A program made the translations under genes and the position numbers. Shown here piece by piece: positions 7,542-15,933 of a DNA stretch of 38,868 bases. Every line of letters begins with the position of its first letter. Positions within the stretch are counted from its first letter, which is position 1. The notes below the pieces were generated by a model. It saw only the letters and a list, made by a program, of their open reading frames with translations. It made no database searches and had not been told where the DNA came from. Origin of the DNA: Acididesulfobacillus acetoxydans (GTDB lineage: Bacteria; Bacillota; Desulfitobacteriia; Desulfitobacteriales; Desulfitobacteriaceae); assembly GCF_900016645.1 (NCBI RefSeq), contig NZ_CDGJ01000085.1. One strand, written 5' to 3'.

Positions 7542-8171
7542 ATGGCTACACTGACGGATGAACTAGCGAGCGCGATTGCGGAATTGGAGGACGAGAAGGT
7601 TTTGGATCTCGTGCAAACCCGCCTGGATTCCGGAACTTCGCCTTTAGAAATAGTAGGCAACCTGCAACAGGGAATGACTGAGGTCGGCATGCGCTTTGAA
7701 GCTGGGACTTACTTTTTGAGCGAATTGGTCATGTGCGGGGAAATTATGAAAGATGCGATGAACATTCTTGAGCCCCGCCTCGCAGGGGCGGATCAAAAGC
7801 ACCGCGGCAGCATTGTCATCGGAACGGTCAAAGGCGATGTCCACGATCTGGGCAAGAACATTGTTGTGATGCTCCTCAAAGGGGCCGGATACAATGTGAT
7901 TGACTTAGGCATCGATGTCCCAGGCGAAAAATTCATTGAAGCGATCCGGGCCAATGGGGCTCCATTAGTGGGAATGAGCGTTCTTCTGACTGCCTGCCAG
8001 GAGGGAATGAAGGGGATCATTGAAGAGATACGGGCCGCCGGGCTGGATACCCGTGTGGTGATTGGCGGAAACTATGTGGACGAGTCTGTGAGAGACTACG
8101 TTAAGGCAGACTATTTTGCTCATAATGCGAGTGATGCGGTAAAAATTGCGGACGGAATATTCGTCCACTAA
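7542..8171 (+). CDS. Methyltransferase cognate corrinoid protein (module 3)
   Basis: A 209-aa corrinoid protein starting at ATG 7542, behind GGGAGGAAT; the ATG at 7524 precedes the ribosome-binding site. The N-terminal helical cap is followed by the B12 domain with D99-x-H101-x-x-G104 (KGDVHDLG), S-x-L (MSVLLT) and a GG loop (VIGGNYVD). It is the third such protein in 7 kb. With the URO-D protein at 6127, the AcsE-like protein at 5229 and the activator at 8280 it makes up the complete set of a four-component methyltransferase system. The 38-base hairpin after its stop probably lowers expression of the activator relative to this gene. Confidence 0.93.
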   Translation: MATLTDELASAIAELEDEKVLDLVQTRLDSGTSPLEIVGNLQQGMTEVGMRFEAGTYFLSELVMCGEIMKDAMNILEPRLAGADQKHRGSIVIGTVKGDVHDLGKNIVVMLLKGAGYNVIDLGIDVPGEKFIEAIRANGAPLVGMSVLLTACQEGMKGIIEEIRAAGLDTRVVIGGNYVDESVRDYVKADYFAHNASDAVKIADGIFVH

Positions 8172-8208
8172 TGCCGGGCATGCATGTGCGCATCGGAGGC
8201 TCGTGAGG

Positions 8209-8246
8209 AAAATGGGGAGTTTGCCTGTCAAGCATCTCCCCATTTT
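8209..8246. terminator. Hairpin (partial terminator) before the activator gene
   Basis: AAAATGGGGAG (8209-8219) and CTCCCCATTTT (8236-8246) form a perfect 11-bp stem with a 16-base loop. The A/T ends supply a short T-tract, as in intrinsic terminators. It lies between the corrinoid gene and the activator gene and probably acts as an attenuator, since the activator is needed only in catalytic amounts. Confidence 0.6.
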
Positions 8247-8279
8247 ATTATCTGGCCGGGGAGAAAGGGGGAACCAGGC

Positions 8280-10106
8280 ATGGTTGAGGTAAGATTCTTG
8301 CCCGCAGACAAAACAATTCGCATTCAGGAGGGAATGAGTATCCTTCAAGCGGCTATTGCGGCGGAAGTCCGGGTGGAAAGCACCTGCGGCGGGAAAGGGA
8401 CCTGCGGCAAGTGCAAAGTGCGGCTGCAGACCGGAAAAATAGGGAACGCGGAAGATTTAACGCCTGCCGAAAAGAAGTTTCTCACGCCCGCTGAAATCGA
8501 GTCGGGCTGGGTTTTGGCCTGCCAGCACATTTTGACGGAGGATACCTTCGTTGTCTTGGAGGAGCAGAAAGATGCGTTTGACCGTAAAGCCGGTATGCGC
8601 GATTCCGAAAAGGCCTGGGAACACGCCCCGGCCATTCGCAAAGTTGCGCTCGCTTTAGACCCTCCGACCGTGGAAGAACAGACTGCGGACTGGGAACGCC
8701 TAAGCCGGGCCCTTCCGGTCGATCATGTTGCGTTCAGCCGGCTTGTTGCCGCCTCGTTACCGCAAAAACTGCGCCAGGGTAAGTTTAAAGTGACGGCCGT
8801 GCTGGACGGGGCCAAACTGCTCGCCGTGGAGCCGGGAGACACGATTTCGCGTTCTTTCGGTTTGGCCATTGACATAGGAACGACCACAGTGGTGGCTTAC
8901 CTTGTCGATCTGAACAGGGGAACGGTTATTGGAAGCGGCGCTGTGACAAATCCCCAGAATGTGTTTGGGGCGGATGTCATCTCCAGGATCACCTATGCGG
9001 CCGGCGGCCCGGAAAAGCTGCGGGAACTGCAGGCCAAGGTGGTCGGCGGGATCAACGGAGTCATAACCCAGTTGACCGAAAAACACGGGGTGGGCTTTGA
9101 TGAAATCTACCAGGCGGTTGTGGTCGGCAATACGACCATGAGCCACTTGTTTCTGGGAATTGATCCGACCTTTCTTGCTCCCGCCCCTTTTATACCCGTG
9201 TTCCAGCAGGAGGTGGAAATAGAGTCCAGGGAACTGGGCCTGAAGATTCTACCCACAGCCGTCGTGACCGTGCTGCCCAACGTTGCCGGCTATGTCGGTT
9301 CGGATACTGTCGGCGTCATGCTGGCTGGAAACGCGGACCGTTTACCAGGCCTGAATCTCATGGTGGATATTGGGACGAATGGAGAAATTATCCTGGCCGG
9401 AAAAGGAAGCATCCTGACCTGTTCCACAGCAGCCGGGCCGGCCTTTGAAGGCGCGGAAATCAAACATGGGATGCGGGCCGCAGAGGGTGCGATTGAGAGG
9501 GTGCGAATTGCCTCGGATGTCTTCGTCGAAGTGATCGGCGGGACGAAAGCGCGTGGAATTTGCGGTTCCGGTCTGATCGATGCCATGGCGGAGATGGTGC
9601 GGGCCGGTGTTGTTGAGACTTCGGGCCGGCTTGTCACCAAAGAAGCTCAGCTGGAAAAGCTCCCGCCTTTGGTGCAGAAACGCCTGCGCGGCGGGACGGA
9701 GTTTGTTCTTGTTTGGGCCGAGGATTCGGCCACAGGCGGAGACATCGTGATTAGCCAGAAGGATGTGCGTGAACTGCAGCTTGCGAAAGGGGCAATCATG
9801 GCTGGAATCAGGATCCTCCTTCGGGAGGCGGGAGCCGAGGCCGGGGACATCGACAAAGTGCTTCTCGCCGGAGCTTTTGGCAACTATATCGGAAAAGAAA
9901 GTGCCCTTGGCATCGGGCTCTTGCCTTCCGTGCCTCTCGAGCGGATTGCTGCGATCGGGAATGCGGCAGGCGACGGTGCGAAAATCGCTCTGCTTTCCCT
10001 CCCGGAAAAAGAGCGGGCGTTCAGGCTGGCCCGCCAGGCAAAGCATATCGAATTGTCGACGGATCCGGACTTTCAGGAAGAATTCATCAACGCCCTCTCT
10101 TTTTAG
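8280..10106 (+). CDS. Corrinoid reductive activator (RACE/RamA-like role, [2Fe-2S] + ASKHA ATPase)
   Basis: A 608-aa activator that uses ATP to reduce inactive Co(II) corrinoid protein back to Co(I). The N-terminal ~90 residues are a plant-type [2Fe-2S] ferredoxin domain with C36, C42, C45 and C81 (C-X5-C-X2-C-X35-C). After a linker comes an ASKHA-fold ATPase with phosphate-binding motifs (AIDIGTTTVVAYL, MVDIGTNGEI) and the C-terminal VLLAGAFGNYI segment typical of COG3894/DUF4445 proteins. It has a bacterial ferredoxin domain, unlike archaeal RamA. ATG 8280 follows GAGAAAGGGGGAACC; the upstream ATG 8184 overlaps the hairpin. It is the only activator in the window and presumably serves all three corrinoid proteins. 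Confidence 0.94.
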   Translation: MVEVRFLPADKTIRIQEGMSILQAAIAAEVRVESTCGGKGTCGKCKVRLQTGKIGNAEDLTPAEKKFLTPAEIESGWVLACQHILTEDTFVVLEEQKDAFDRKAGMRDSEKAWEHAPAIRKVALALDPPTVEEQTADWERLSRALPVDHVAFSRLVAASLPQKLRQGKFKVTAVLDGAKLLAVEPGDTISRSFGLAIDIGTTTVVAYLVDLNRGTVIGSGAVTNPQNVFGADVISRITYAAGGPEKLRELQAKVVGGINGVITQLTEKHGVGFDEIYQAVVVGNTTMSHLFLGIDPTFLAPAPFIPVFQQEVEIESRELGLKILPTAVVTVLPNVAGYVGSDTVGVMLAGNADRLPGLNLMVDIGTNGEIILAGKGSILTCSTAAGPAFEGAEIKHGMRAAEGAIERVRIASDVFVEVIGGTKARGICGSGLIDAMAEMVRAGVVETSGRLVTKEAQLEKLPPLVQKRLRGGTEFVLVWAEDSATGGDIVISQKDVRELQLAKGAIMAGIRILLREAGAEAGDIDKVLLAGAFGNYIGKESALGIGLLPSVPLERIAAIGNAAGDGAKIALLSLPEKERAFRLARQAKHIELSTDPDFQEEFINALSF

Positions 10107-10187
10107 GCTTGTGCGCATGACAGAAGACTCGAGGGGAAGTATTTGAACGGCTTCACAGCCACCCGGGATTTCCGGAGGACTTTAAGA

Positions 10188-11132
10188 ATGGGTGTGAATG
10201 AGGTGCCGGACAAGGACCAAATGGAGGCGGAGAGGCAGCGGGCATGGGTTGCCCGGAGTATCACCGGCGGCGTGAAGGAGCGGGTTCCGAAGGGGGAGCT
10301 GTGCATAGCCGACTCCCTCATCGAAAAGGCCTTGAACTGCCGAGTAGTTGGGTTCCGCGAGAGGTACGCTTTTGTCAAAGGCATGAATCTGGATATCGTC
10401 ACAATTGGTCCTGTTTATCCCGAGCAGGGAAAACGCCTGCCTGGCCCGAATGAGATTATCTGGCCGGAGCTGAAGGAATGGATTGCGGAGACTTCCTTAT
10501 TCACGTTTGCTTTGCTCGACGGAGCGTTTGAGTGGGGTCTGCGCACCCTGGGTTTTCAGGACTTTCTCCTCTTGCCCCATGCTTCTCCTTTGCAGCTCAA
10601 TGGGCATATCCGCGCGGTGGAGGAGGTGAACACCGCCCAGATCCGGCTTCTGGCCGAGAGCGGGGTGGATGGCATCATCTTGGCGGATGACATTGCCTTT
10701 CCGAACGGGCTCATGCTTCGGCCGCAGGTTCTGAAAGAGCATTTCTTCCCTTCCCTCGCCAGGCAGGCGGCCCTGGCGGCGAAGGCAGGCCTTTCCGTTT
10801 TTTATCATTCGGACGGCCGCTATGGGGATGTGATAGAGGATGTCATTGCCTCCGGCTTTGCCGGATTGCATTGTATTGACCGGGCTTCCGGAATGGAGAT
10901 GGAAAGCCTTCGGGCTAAAGTGGGAAACCGGCTCTGCCTCTGGGGCCATCTTGATGCGGGTGATGCGGAGAGAGCCGGAGACCCGGCTGTGCGGGAAGAA
11001 TTGACGCGTTCCGCTTGGCAGCTTGCCCGGAACGAAAGATTCATCCTCGGAACGAACAGCGGCCTCTATGAAGGCATGGACATCGAGGGGTTGCGGGCGC
11101 TGTACCGCTCGATTGATGGCTTGCCCAACTGA
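10188..11132 (+). CDS. URO-D-family protein (third copy, divergent)
   Basis: A 314-aa URO-D-superfamily protein, shorter than and distinct from the two paralogues upstream. Its C-terminal barrel shows SVFYHSDG (H207), GLHCID (H228/C229), LCLWGHLD (C250) and a GTNSGL loop. These are nearer to classical URO-D/MtaA-like proteins, with histidine and cysteine ligands instead of the E-X20-H arrangement. ATG 10188 follows TCCGGAGGAC at suitable spacing; TTG 10143 is an alternative without a ribosome-binding site. It may be a methyltransferase for another donor or acceptor, or have an accessory role. It follows the activator by 81 bases and ends in a strong hairpin. Confidence 0.8.
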   Translation: MGVNEVPDKDQMEAERQRAWVARSITGGVKERVPKGELCIADSLIEKALNCRVVGFRERYAFVKGMNLDIVTIGPVYPEQGKRLPGPNEIIWPELKEWIAETSLFTFALLDGAFEWGLRTLGFQDFLLLPHASPLQLNGHIRAVEEVNTAQIRLLAESGVDGIILADDIAFPNGLMLRPQVLKEHFFPSLARQAALAAKAGLSVFYHSDGRYGDVIEDVIASGFAGLHCIDRASGMEMESLRAKVGNRLCLWGHLDAGDAERAGDPAVREELTRSAWQLARNERFILGTNSGLYEGMDIEGLRALYRSIDGLPN

Positions 11133-11165
11133 ATCCGGAGGCTGTCCCTCAGTCTCCGGATTCAG
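11129..11165. terminator. Intercistronic hairpin
   Basis: CTGAATCCGGAG (11129-11140) and CTCCGGATTCAG (11154-11165) form a perfect 12-bp stem with a 13-base loop, overlapping the stop codon of the URO-D gene. There is no T-tract, so mRNA processing or stabilisation is as likely as termination. Confidence 0.5.
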
Positions 11166-11203
11166 CCTCCGGGCCATTGATTCCGTGAAAGGGGTGAGGA
11201 CAT

Positions 11204-11926
11204 GTGACGGGAGCGGTAATCCGAAATCTGCCTTTGCCAAGAATCCGAGTCGAAGATGTCTTGCGGGCGGAAGGAAATGACGGGATGCGTTTTCCCCGTC
11301 AAAACATCTTAGATCTTTACGAAGATGTCTTGGCGGAAACGGCAGCTTTGCTGGAACCGAAAGCGATCTGGACGGAAATTGAGGTTGAGGGTGCGGCAGA
11401 AGACGCGCTCCTTCTCAGAGGGGGATTTCGACTCGGCAGCAGGCTTTTGGTCAAGTGCGCCGGGGCAGCCGAGAAACTTCTCATCTTCGTTATGACGGTC
11501 GGGCCAAAGATTGACGAAAAGATTGCTATGTATCAGGAAAATGACGACCTTACCCGGGCGTATGTTCTGGATTCCGTCGGCTCAGCAGCCATTGCTTTGG
11601 CGAGTTCCGAGGCTTTGGGACGGTTGGAGAAGGACTATGCCGAAAGGGGCCTGAGGACCTCAATTCCCTTAGGGCCGGGGCATTCCTACTGGAAGAGACT
11701 GGAGGACCAGAAGGTTCTCTTCCAAATCCTTCAGCCGGAGCGGATCGGGATAACGCTCAACGGCTCCGACTTAATGCTTCCCCGAAAATCGGTCAGCATG
11801 GTGATGGGAGCCGGGAAACAGCTGCCGGAGCATGAAGAGGGCCAGAAGCATTGTGATTTTTGTGCATTACGGGGAAACTGCTCCATGAGCAGGGTCGTTT
11901 CCGGCTATGCCTCACCCACTACTTAG
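11204..11926 (+). CDS. MetH-activation-domain-like protein
   Basis: A 240-aa protein resembling the vitamin-B12-dependent methionine synthase activation domain as a stand-alone unit. The PLGPGHSYWKRLEDQKVLF segment, then ERIGITLNGSDLMLPRKSVS, corresponds to the AdoMet-binding core of that domain. The C-terminus has a Cys cluster, C-D-F-C-x5-C (C-X2-C-X5-C), possibly for a metal or Fe-S centre. Start is GTG 11204 behind AAAGGGGTGAGG. Proteins of this type commonly accompany corrinoid methyltransferase operons. The role here could be cobalt reactivation or corrinoid-protein maturation alongside the RACE-type activator; which one is unknown. Confidence 0.8.
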   Translation: MTGAVIRNLPLPRIRVEDVLRAEGNDGMRFPRQNILDLYEDVLAETAALLEPKAIWTEIEVEGAAEDALLLRGGFRLGSRLLVKCAGAAEKLLIFVMTVGPKIDEKIAMYQENDDLTRAYVLDSVGSAAIALASSEALGRLEKDYAERGLRTSIPLGPGHSYWKRLEDQKVLFQILQPERIGITLNGSDLMLPRKSVSMVMGAGKQLPEHEEGQKHCDFCALRGNCSMSRVVSGYASPTT

Positions 11927-11966
11927 GCAGCCGGATGTCCAGAGAGATTTTGAGGAGGAGTCATTC

Positions 11967-12290
11967 ATGAAGGTAGCGAGAGTTAAGGCGGGGATCTGCG
12001 GATTTGTCACAGAAATTGTGGCGAGTTCCCAGAATGGACGTCAGGTTGATCTCGTGTTTCGAACCCAATGTCCGAATTTGAAACCGATGGAAGAGGAACT
12101 CACTCAGGTTGACGCGTATGCGGAGTGTTTTGCCAAGGTCGGGGATTCCCCGGTCTATCATTTGGCCCGCAAGTTCTGTAAACATGCCGCCTGTCCGGTT
12201 CCCAGCGCAATAATCAAAGAAATAGAGATCGCCGCCAAGCTGGCTCTGCCGGCGGATGTCACGTTCGAATTTGAAGACGATGCTGAGTGA
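11967..12290 (+). CDS. Small Cys-containing protein (possibly DUF6951-like)
   Basis: A 107-aa acidic cytosolic protein with at least five cysteines (AGICGF, TQCPN, YAECF, FCKHAACPVP). It starts at ATG 11967 behind GAGGAGGAG; the ATG at 11907 overlaps the previous gene and lacks a ribosome-binding site. It is 40 bases after the MetH-activation-like gene, so it is probably in the same operon. I associate this kind of protein with corrinoid methyltransferase clusters (DUF6951-like), but only from memory of family patterns. Cys placement suggests metal or cluster binding. Function unknown. Confidence 0.75.
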   Translation: MKVARVKAGICGFVTEIVASSQNGRQVDLVFRTQCPNLKPMEEELTQVDAYAECFAKVGDSPVYHLARKFCKHAACPVPSAIIKEIEIAAKLALPADVTFEFEDDAE

Positions 12291-12361
12291 ACTCGTTCGA
12301 CGAAAGCTGAATATGGATATAGCTTAGAGTTACAGCACGGCCAGCAAGGGTGGTTGCATTG

Positions 12362-13597
12362 ATGAAAGAAAAATATCTTGGCGAAGATCTGCGTCAGATG
12401 AAGGGAGCCCGGCGGCTGGGAATTACTTTTGTTCTCGGGGCACTGGCGGCATTCGGTCCCTTATCCATTGATATGTACCTGCCTTCCCTGCCTTCGTTGA
12501 CCCGCGACCTGCACACAACAGCCTCGCTGGCCCAACTCAGCCTGACGGCCTGTCTTTTGGGACTTTCAGTCGGGCAGCTGTTGGCCGGTGCGCAAAGCGA
12601 TGTCCGCGGACGGCGTATGCCGCTCTTGGTCGGACTTGTCGCTTATGCGGCTTCTTCCATTCTTTGTGCCTTTACGCCAAGTGTTTGGAGTTTGATTCTT
12701 CTCCGCTTTATCCAAGGCCTGGCGGGTTCGGCCGGAATCGTCGTCTCCCGGGCCGTGGTCAGAGATCTGTATTCCGGGACGGAGATGACCCGGTTTACCG
12801 CCCGCTTAATGCTGGTCAACGGGGCCGCTCCGATTCTGGCACCGATTATCGGAGGACAGCTTTTGGAATTTACGACTTGGCGTGGGGTCTTTGTCGTACT
12901 CTTTGCGGTCGGAACTCTGATGCTCCTGAGCGTTCTCTTCGGTCTTCCGGAAACGTTGCCGGCAGAGGCACGTTCCCGGGGCGGTTTAAAAAACACTTTG
13001 GAGACGTTTGGCACGTTGCTGAAGGACCGTGAATTTATGGCGTACGCCCTGTCCCAGGGCTTTGTGACCGGGGCGATGTTTGCCTATATTTCCGGTTCGC
13101 CGTTTGTCATCCAGAATATCTACGGCGTATCTCCCCAGGGGTTCAGCTTGATCTTCGCCATGAACGGCTTAGGTATCATCCTGGCGGGCCAGATTACCGG
13201 GAAGCTGGCAGACCGCATCCGCTTGAGGACCCTGTTTCTTGCCGGTCTTGCTCTCGCCGCGGCCGGAGGGGTTGCCCTCTTAGCCGTGATCCTGCTTAAG
13301 ATAGGGCTTTTCGCCATCTTGCCGCCTCTTTTTGTGGTAGTCTCCTGCGTGGGCATCGTGGGAACAGCCGGTTCATCGCTCGCGATGGAGAACTATGGAC
13401 GCGCAGCCGGGAGCGCTTCAGCCGTTCTTGGCCTCCTGTCCTTCATCTTTGGGGCTATAGTTGCCCCGCTCGTCGGTTTAGGCGGCAGCAACACAGCCGT
13501 CCCGATGGGAATCATCATTGCCGTGATCGAAGTCTGTGCCTTGCTTCTCTATGTGTTCTTAGGAGGCCGGGGAAAGCGGGAACAGGCGGTTGCCTAG
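12362..13597 (+). CDS. MFS transporter, Bcr/CflA-type
   Basis: A 411-aa (ATG 12362) or 415-aa (GTG 12350) integral membrane protein with about 12 hydrophobic segments. The N-terminal signature PLSIDMYLPSLPSL is typical of the Bcr/CflA drug-resistance subfamily of 12-TM drug/H+ antiporters. Motif A of the MFS is present (GAQSDVRGRR, loop 2-3), and a second copy reads GKLADRIRLR in the C-terminal half. It is the last gene of the methyltransferase island, 71 bases after the small Cys protein. It could export a demethylated product such as a phenol, or import substrate. It may be unrelated to the cluster. Confidence 0.87.
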   Translation: MKEKYLGEDLRQMKGARRLGITFVLGALAAFGPLSIDMYLPSLPSLTRDLHTTASLAQLSLTACLLGLSVGQLLAGAQSDVRGRRMPLLVGLVAYAASSILCAFTPSVWSLILLRFIQGLAGSAGIVVSRAVVRDLYSGTEMTRFTARLMLVNGAAPILAPIIGGQLLEFTTWRGVFVVLFAVGTLMLLSVLFGLPETLPAEARSRGGLKNTLETFGTLLKDREFMAYALSQGFVTGAMFAYISGSPFVIQNIYGVSPQGFSLIFAMNGLGIILAGQITGKLADRIRLRTLFLAGLALAAAGGVALLAVILLKIGLFAILPPLFVVVSCVGIVGTAGSSLAMENYGRAAGSASAVLGLLSFIFGAIVAPLVGLGGSNTAVPMGIIIAVIEVCALLLYVFLGGRGKREQAVA

Positions 13598-13750
13598 CGG
13601 GGGTTTACAAATAAGAGGTTTTTAGCCTATTTTATGTTGAAGTAGGGTCTGTAACCCTTGATAGGTAAGCGTCAAACCGTGCCCACCTTTTTTTTCAGCG
13701 GGATTTAAAGGATAATCTTCCTCAGAACATGAAATGGGGAGGATTTTTCT

Positions 13751-14065
13751 ATGACCAGAGCGCAGCAGCAAAAAGAATGGGAAACCCGGGTCGCTGACTT
13801 CTTGAACAGCGGGCAAAGTGCTACAACATGGTGCGCAGCGAATGATGTAAAACCTCATCAACTATGGTACCGGGTCCATAAGCATAGGATGGAGCACGAT
13901 GTTCTGGCCGAAAATCCAGCCAAATGGCTAGCGGTCGAGGTTGGTGACAATATATCCGGTGGGATTTTGCGAGTAGACGTGGGTCGAGCCAGTGTTGAAG
14001 TAAAGCCTGGTTTCGATCCTGCGCTGCTGGCCGCTGTGGTCAAGACTTTGGTGAGCCTATGCTAA
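13751..14065 (+). CDS. tnpA: IS66 accessory protein TnpA
   Basis: A 104-aa protein with the short N-terminal helix-turn-helix of IS66 OrfA (RAQQQKEWETRVADF, SATTWCAANDVKPHQLWYRVHK). ATG 13751 follows GGGGAGGATTTTTCT. Its stop overlaps the tnpB start by a few bases, indicating translational coupling. Needed together with TnpB and TnpC for IS66 transposition. It looks intact. Confidence 0.88.
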   Translation: MTRAQQQKEWETRVADFLNSGQSATTWCAANDVKPHQLWYRVHKHRMEHDVLAENPAKWLAVEVGDNISGGILRVDVGRASVEVKPGFDPALLAAVVKTLVSLC

Positions 14066-14415
14066 GTGAAATCGGCGTTGAGCGAGTTTACCTCGCCCGC
14101 GGAGCGACGGATCTGCGTAAGTCGATTGACGGGCTGGCCGTGCTGGTCAAAGAAGGCTTTCAACTCGACCCGTTTTCTCCCTGTCTCTTTGTCTTTTGCA
14201 ATCGGCAATGCGATAAGCTGAAAATCCTTCATTGGTCTCACAACGGCTTCTGGCTATATTATCGAAGACTGGAGCGCGGCAGATTTCAATGGCCCACCGA
14301 AGCAGGCTCTTTAACGGTCAAGGTGAGCTACCGCGAACTACGTTGGCTGCTTGACGGCCTATCGCTAGAGCAGCGGCAAGCTCATACAGCCGTTACAGCC
14401 CGTACGGTCTTGTGA
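14059..14415 (+). CDS. tnpB: IS66 accessory protein TnpB (Orf2)
   Basis: A 118-aa protein of the IS66 Orf2 family with the hallmark order YLARGATDLRKSIDGLA, LFVFCNRQCDKLKILHW, GFWLYYRRLERGRFQWP. It overlaps tnpA by 7 bases. The protein appears complete. Its exact role in IS66 transposition is not established from sequence. Confidence 0.92.
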   Translation: MLSEIGVERVYLARGATDLRKSIDGLAVLVKEGFQLDPFSPCLFVFCNRQCDKLKILHWSHNGFWLYYRRLERGRFQWPTEAGSLTVKVSYRELRWLLDGLSLEQRQAHTAVTARTVL

Positions 14416-14502
14416 AAGGGCTGTGAATCCCGTATTTATTGTGTTCTTGGGCCGGTCCGATAGGAAATCGGCATCGTTTGTCGAATATTAAATATTAATA
14501 GC

Positions 14503-15843
14503 ATGGATACAGCATCAAACGTGATCATGACAACAGAAGATATTCGGGCGCGCTGCCTTAAGCTTGAGAAGCAAAACGAGCGGCTCCAGCGGGAAAATGC
14601 CCAACTAAACGCCATGCTTGACTGGTTTAAGGAACAGTTGCGTTTAGGTAAACACCGGCAGTTCGGGACTTCCAACGAGCGAACGATTCTTGGGGTAGAG
14701 CAACTTAATCTTTTCAACGAAGCAGAAAAGGAAGCCCAACCCCTGCAAGAAGAACCGGCCTTCGAAACGGTCACCTATCAACGGCGTAAACAGCGGAATC
14801 ACCGAGAAGTGGTGCTCGCCGACCTGCCAGTTGAGAGGATAGAATACAAACTGCCTGCCGAAGAGCAGGTCTGTTCGTGTTGCGGCGGCCCTTTGCACGT
14901 CATGAGCACTGAGGTACGGCAAGAGCTTCAATTCATACCCGCCCAAATGAAAGTCATTGAGCATGTACGCGAAGTCTATTCCTGCCGCCACTGCGAGCGT
15001 GAGGAAATCAAGACGCCCATCGTAACGGCGCCGATGCCGGCTCCGGTACTTCCTGGAAGCTTCGTGTCTCCTTCTCTCATGGCTCATATCATGAACCAAA
15101 AATATGTAGAAGGAATGCCCCTTTATCGCCAAGAGCAGCAGTTTGGCCGATTGGACCTTGAGTTGTCTCGTCAGACGATGGCGAACTGGATGCTCTATGG
15201 AGCGAAGAAGTGGCTGACTCCTCTTTATGACAGAATGCATTGGCATTTGCTCAAGCAGGATATCCTTCAGGCGGACGAGACAACGCTGCAGGTGCTCCAT
15301 GAGCCGGGCCGGGCCGCGGAGACCGATTCCTACATGTGGTTTTACCGCACCGGGCGTATGGGTCCCCCCATCGTGCTTTATGATTACCAGGAGACCCGAA
15401 GCGGCCAACACCCCCGCCAATTTCTCTCCGGTTTCAAAGGCTACCTACAGGTTGATGGCTATGGCGGCTACAACGGATTACCGAATGTGACTTTGGTAGG
15501 CTGTTGGAGTCATTCGCGGAGGAAATTCAATGAGGCTTTGAAGGCCCTGCCTCCTGCAAATCGCTCAGCACTAGTCGCCGCTAAAGAGGGACTGGAATTT
15601 TGTAACCGTCTCTTCGCCATAGAACGCGATTTGAAAGACGCGACTCCGGAAGAACGTTTCAAAAATCGATTGGCACGCAGCCGTCCCGTGCTGGATGCCT
15701 TTCTGGATTGGCTCTATAAACAACAGGCCCAAGTACTGCCGAAGAGTACCTTCGGTCGGGCGATTCAGTATTGCCTTAACCAATGGGACAAACTCGTGGC
15801 CTTTTTACAAGAGGGACGACTGGAAATCGATAATAACCGCAGC
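14503..15843 (+). pseudogene. tnpC: IS66 transposase TnpC, 5' part (split)
   Basis: 447 codons of the DDE transposase. A coiled-coil N-terminus (LEKQNERLQRENAQLNAM) is followed by a zinc-finger-like CSCCGG...CRHC region, then the catalytic core with D of QADETTLQVL and the DGYGGYN/GCWSHSRRKF region. The frame is interrupted at codon AGC (15841-15843) by the RIT-type element. Beyond it the ribosome would add 20 residues from the left inverted repeat and stop at 15906. Joining to base 20002 restores DNNRSERSIKP, the conserved segment with the final catalytic Glu. Total rejoined length is 531 aa, as in intact TnpC. Confidence 0.92.
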
Positions 15844-15930
15844 TTATCCTCATCTTTAGGAAATCCTCATCATTCCTCGGGCATGCGCTGGCGCAACATC
15901 GCTTGAGAAAAAGATGAGGATTTCCTGATT
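15841..15930. repeat. Left 90-bp terminal inverted repeat of the RIT-type element
   Basis: This 90-bp segment matches the reverse complement of 19883-19972 with about five mismatches. Inside it are three copies of ATCCTCAT/ATGAGGAT (around 15847, 15862 and 15912), two direct and one inverted, probably recombinase-binding sites. Confidence 0.9.
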
Positions 15931-15933
15931 ACT

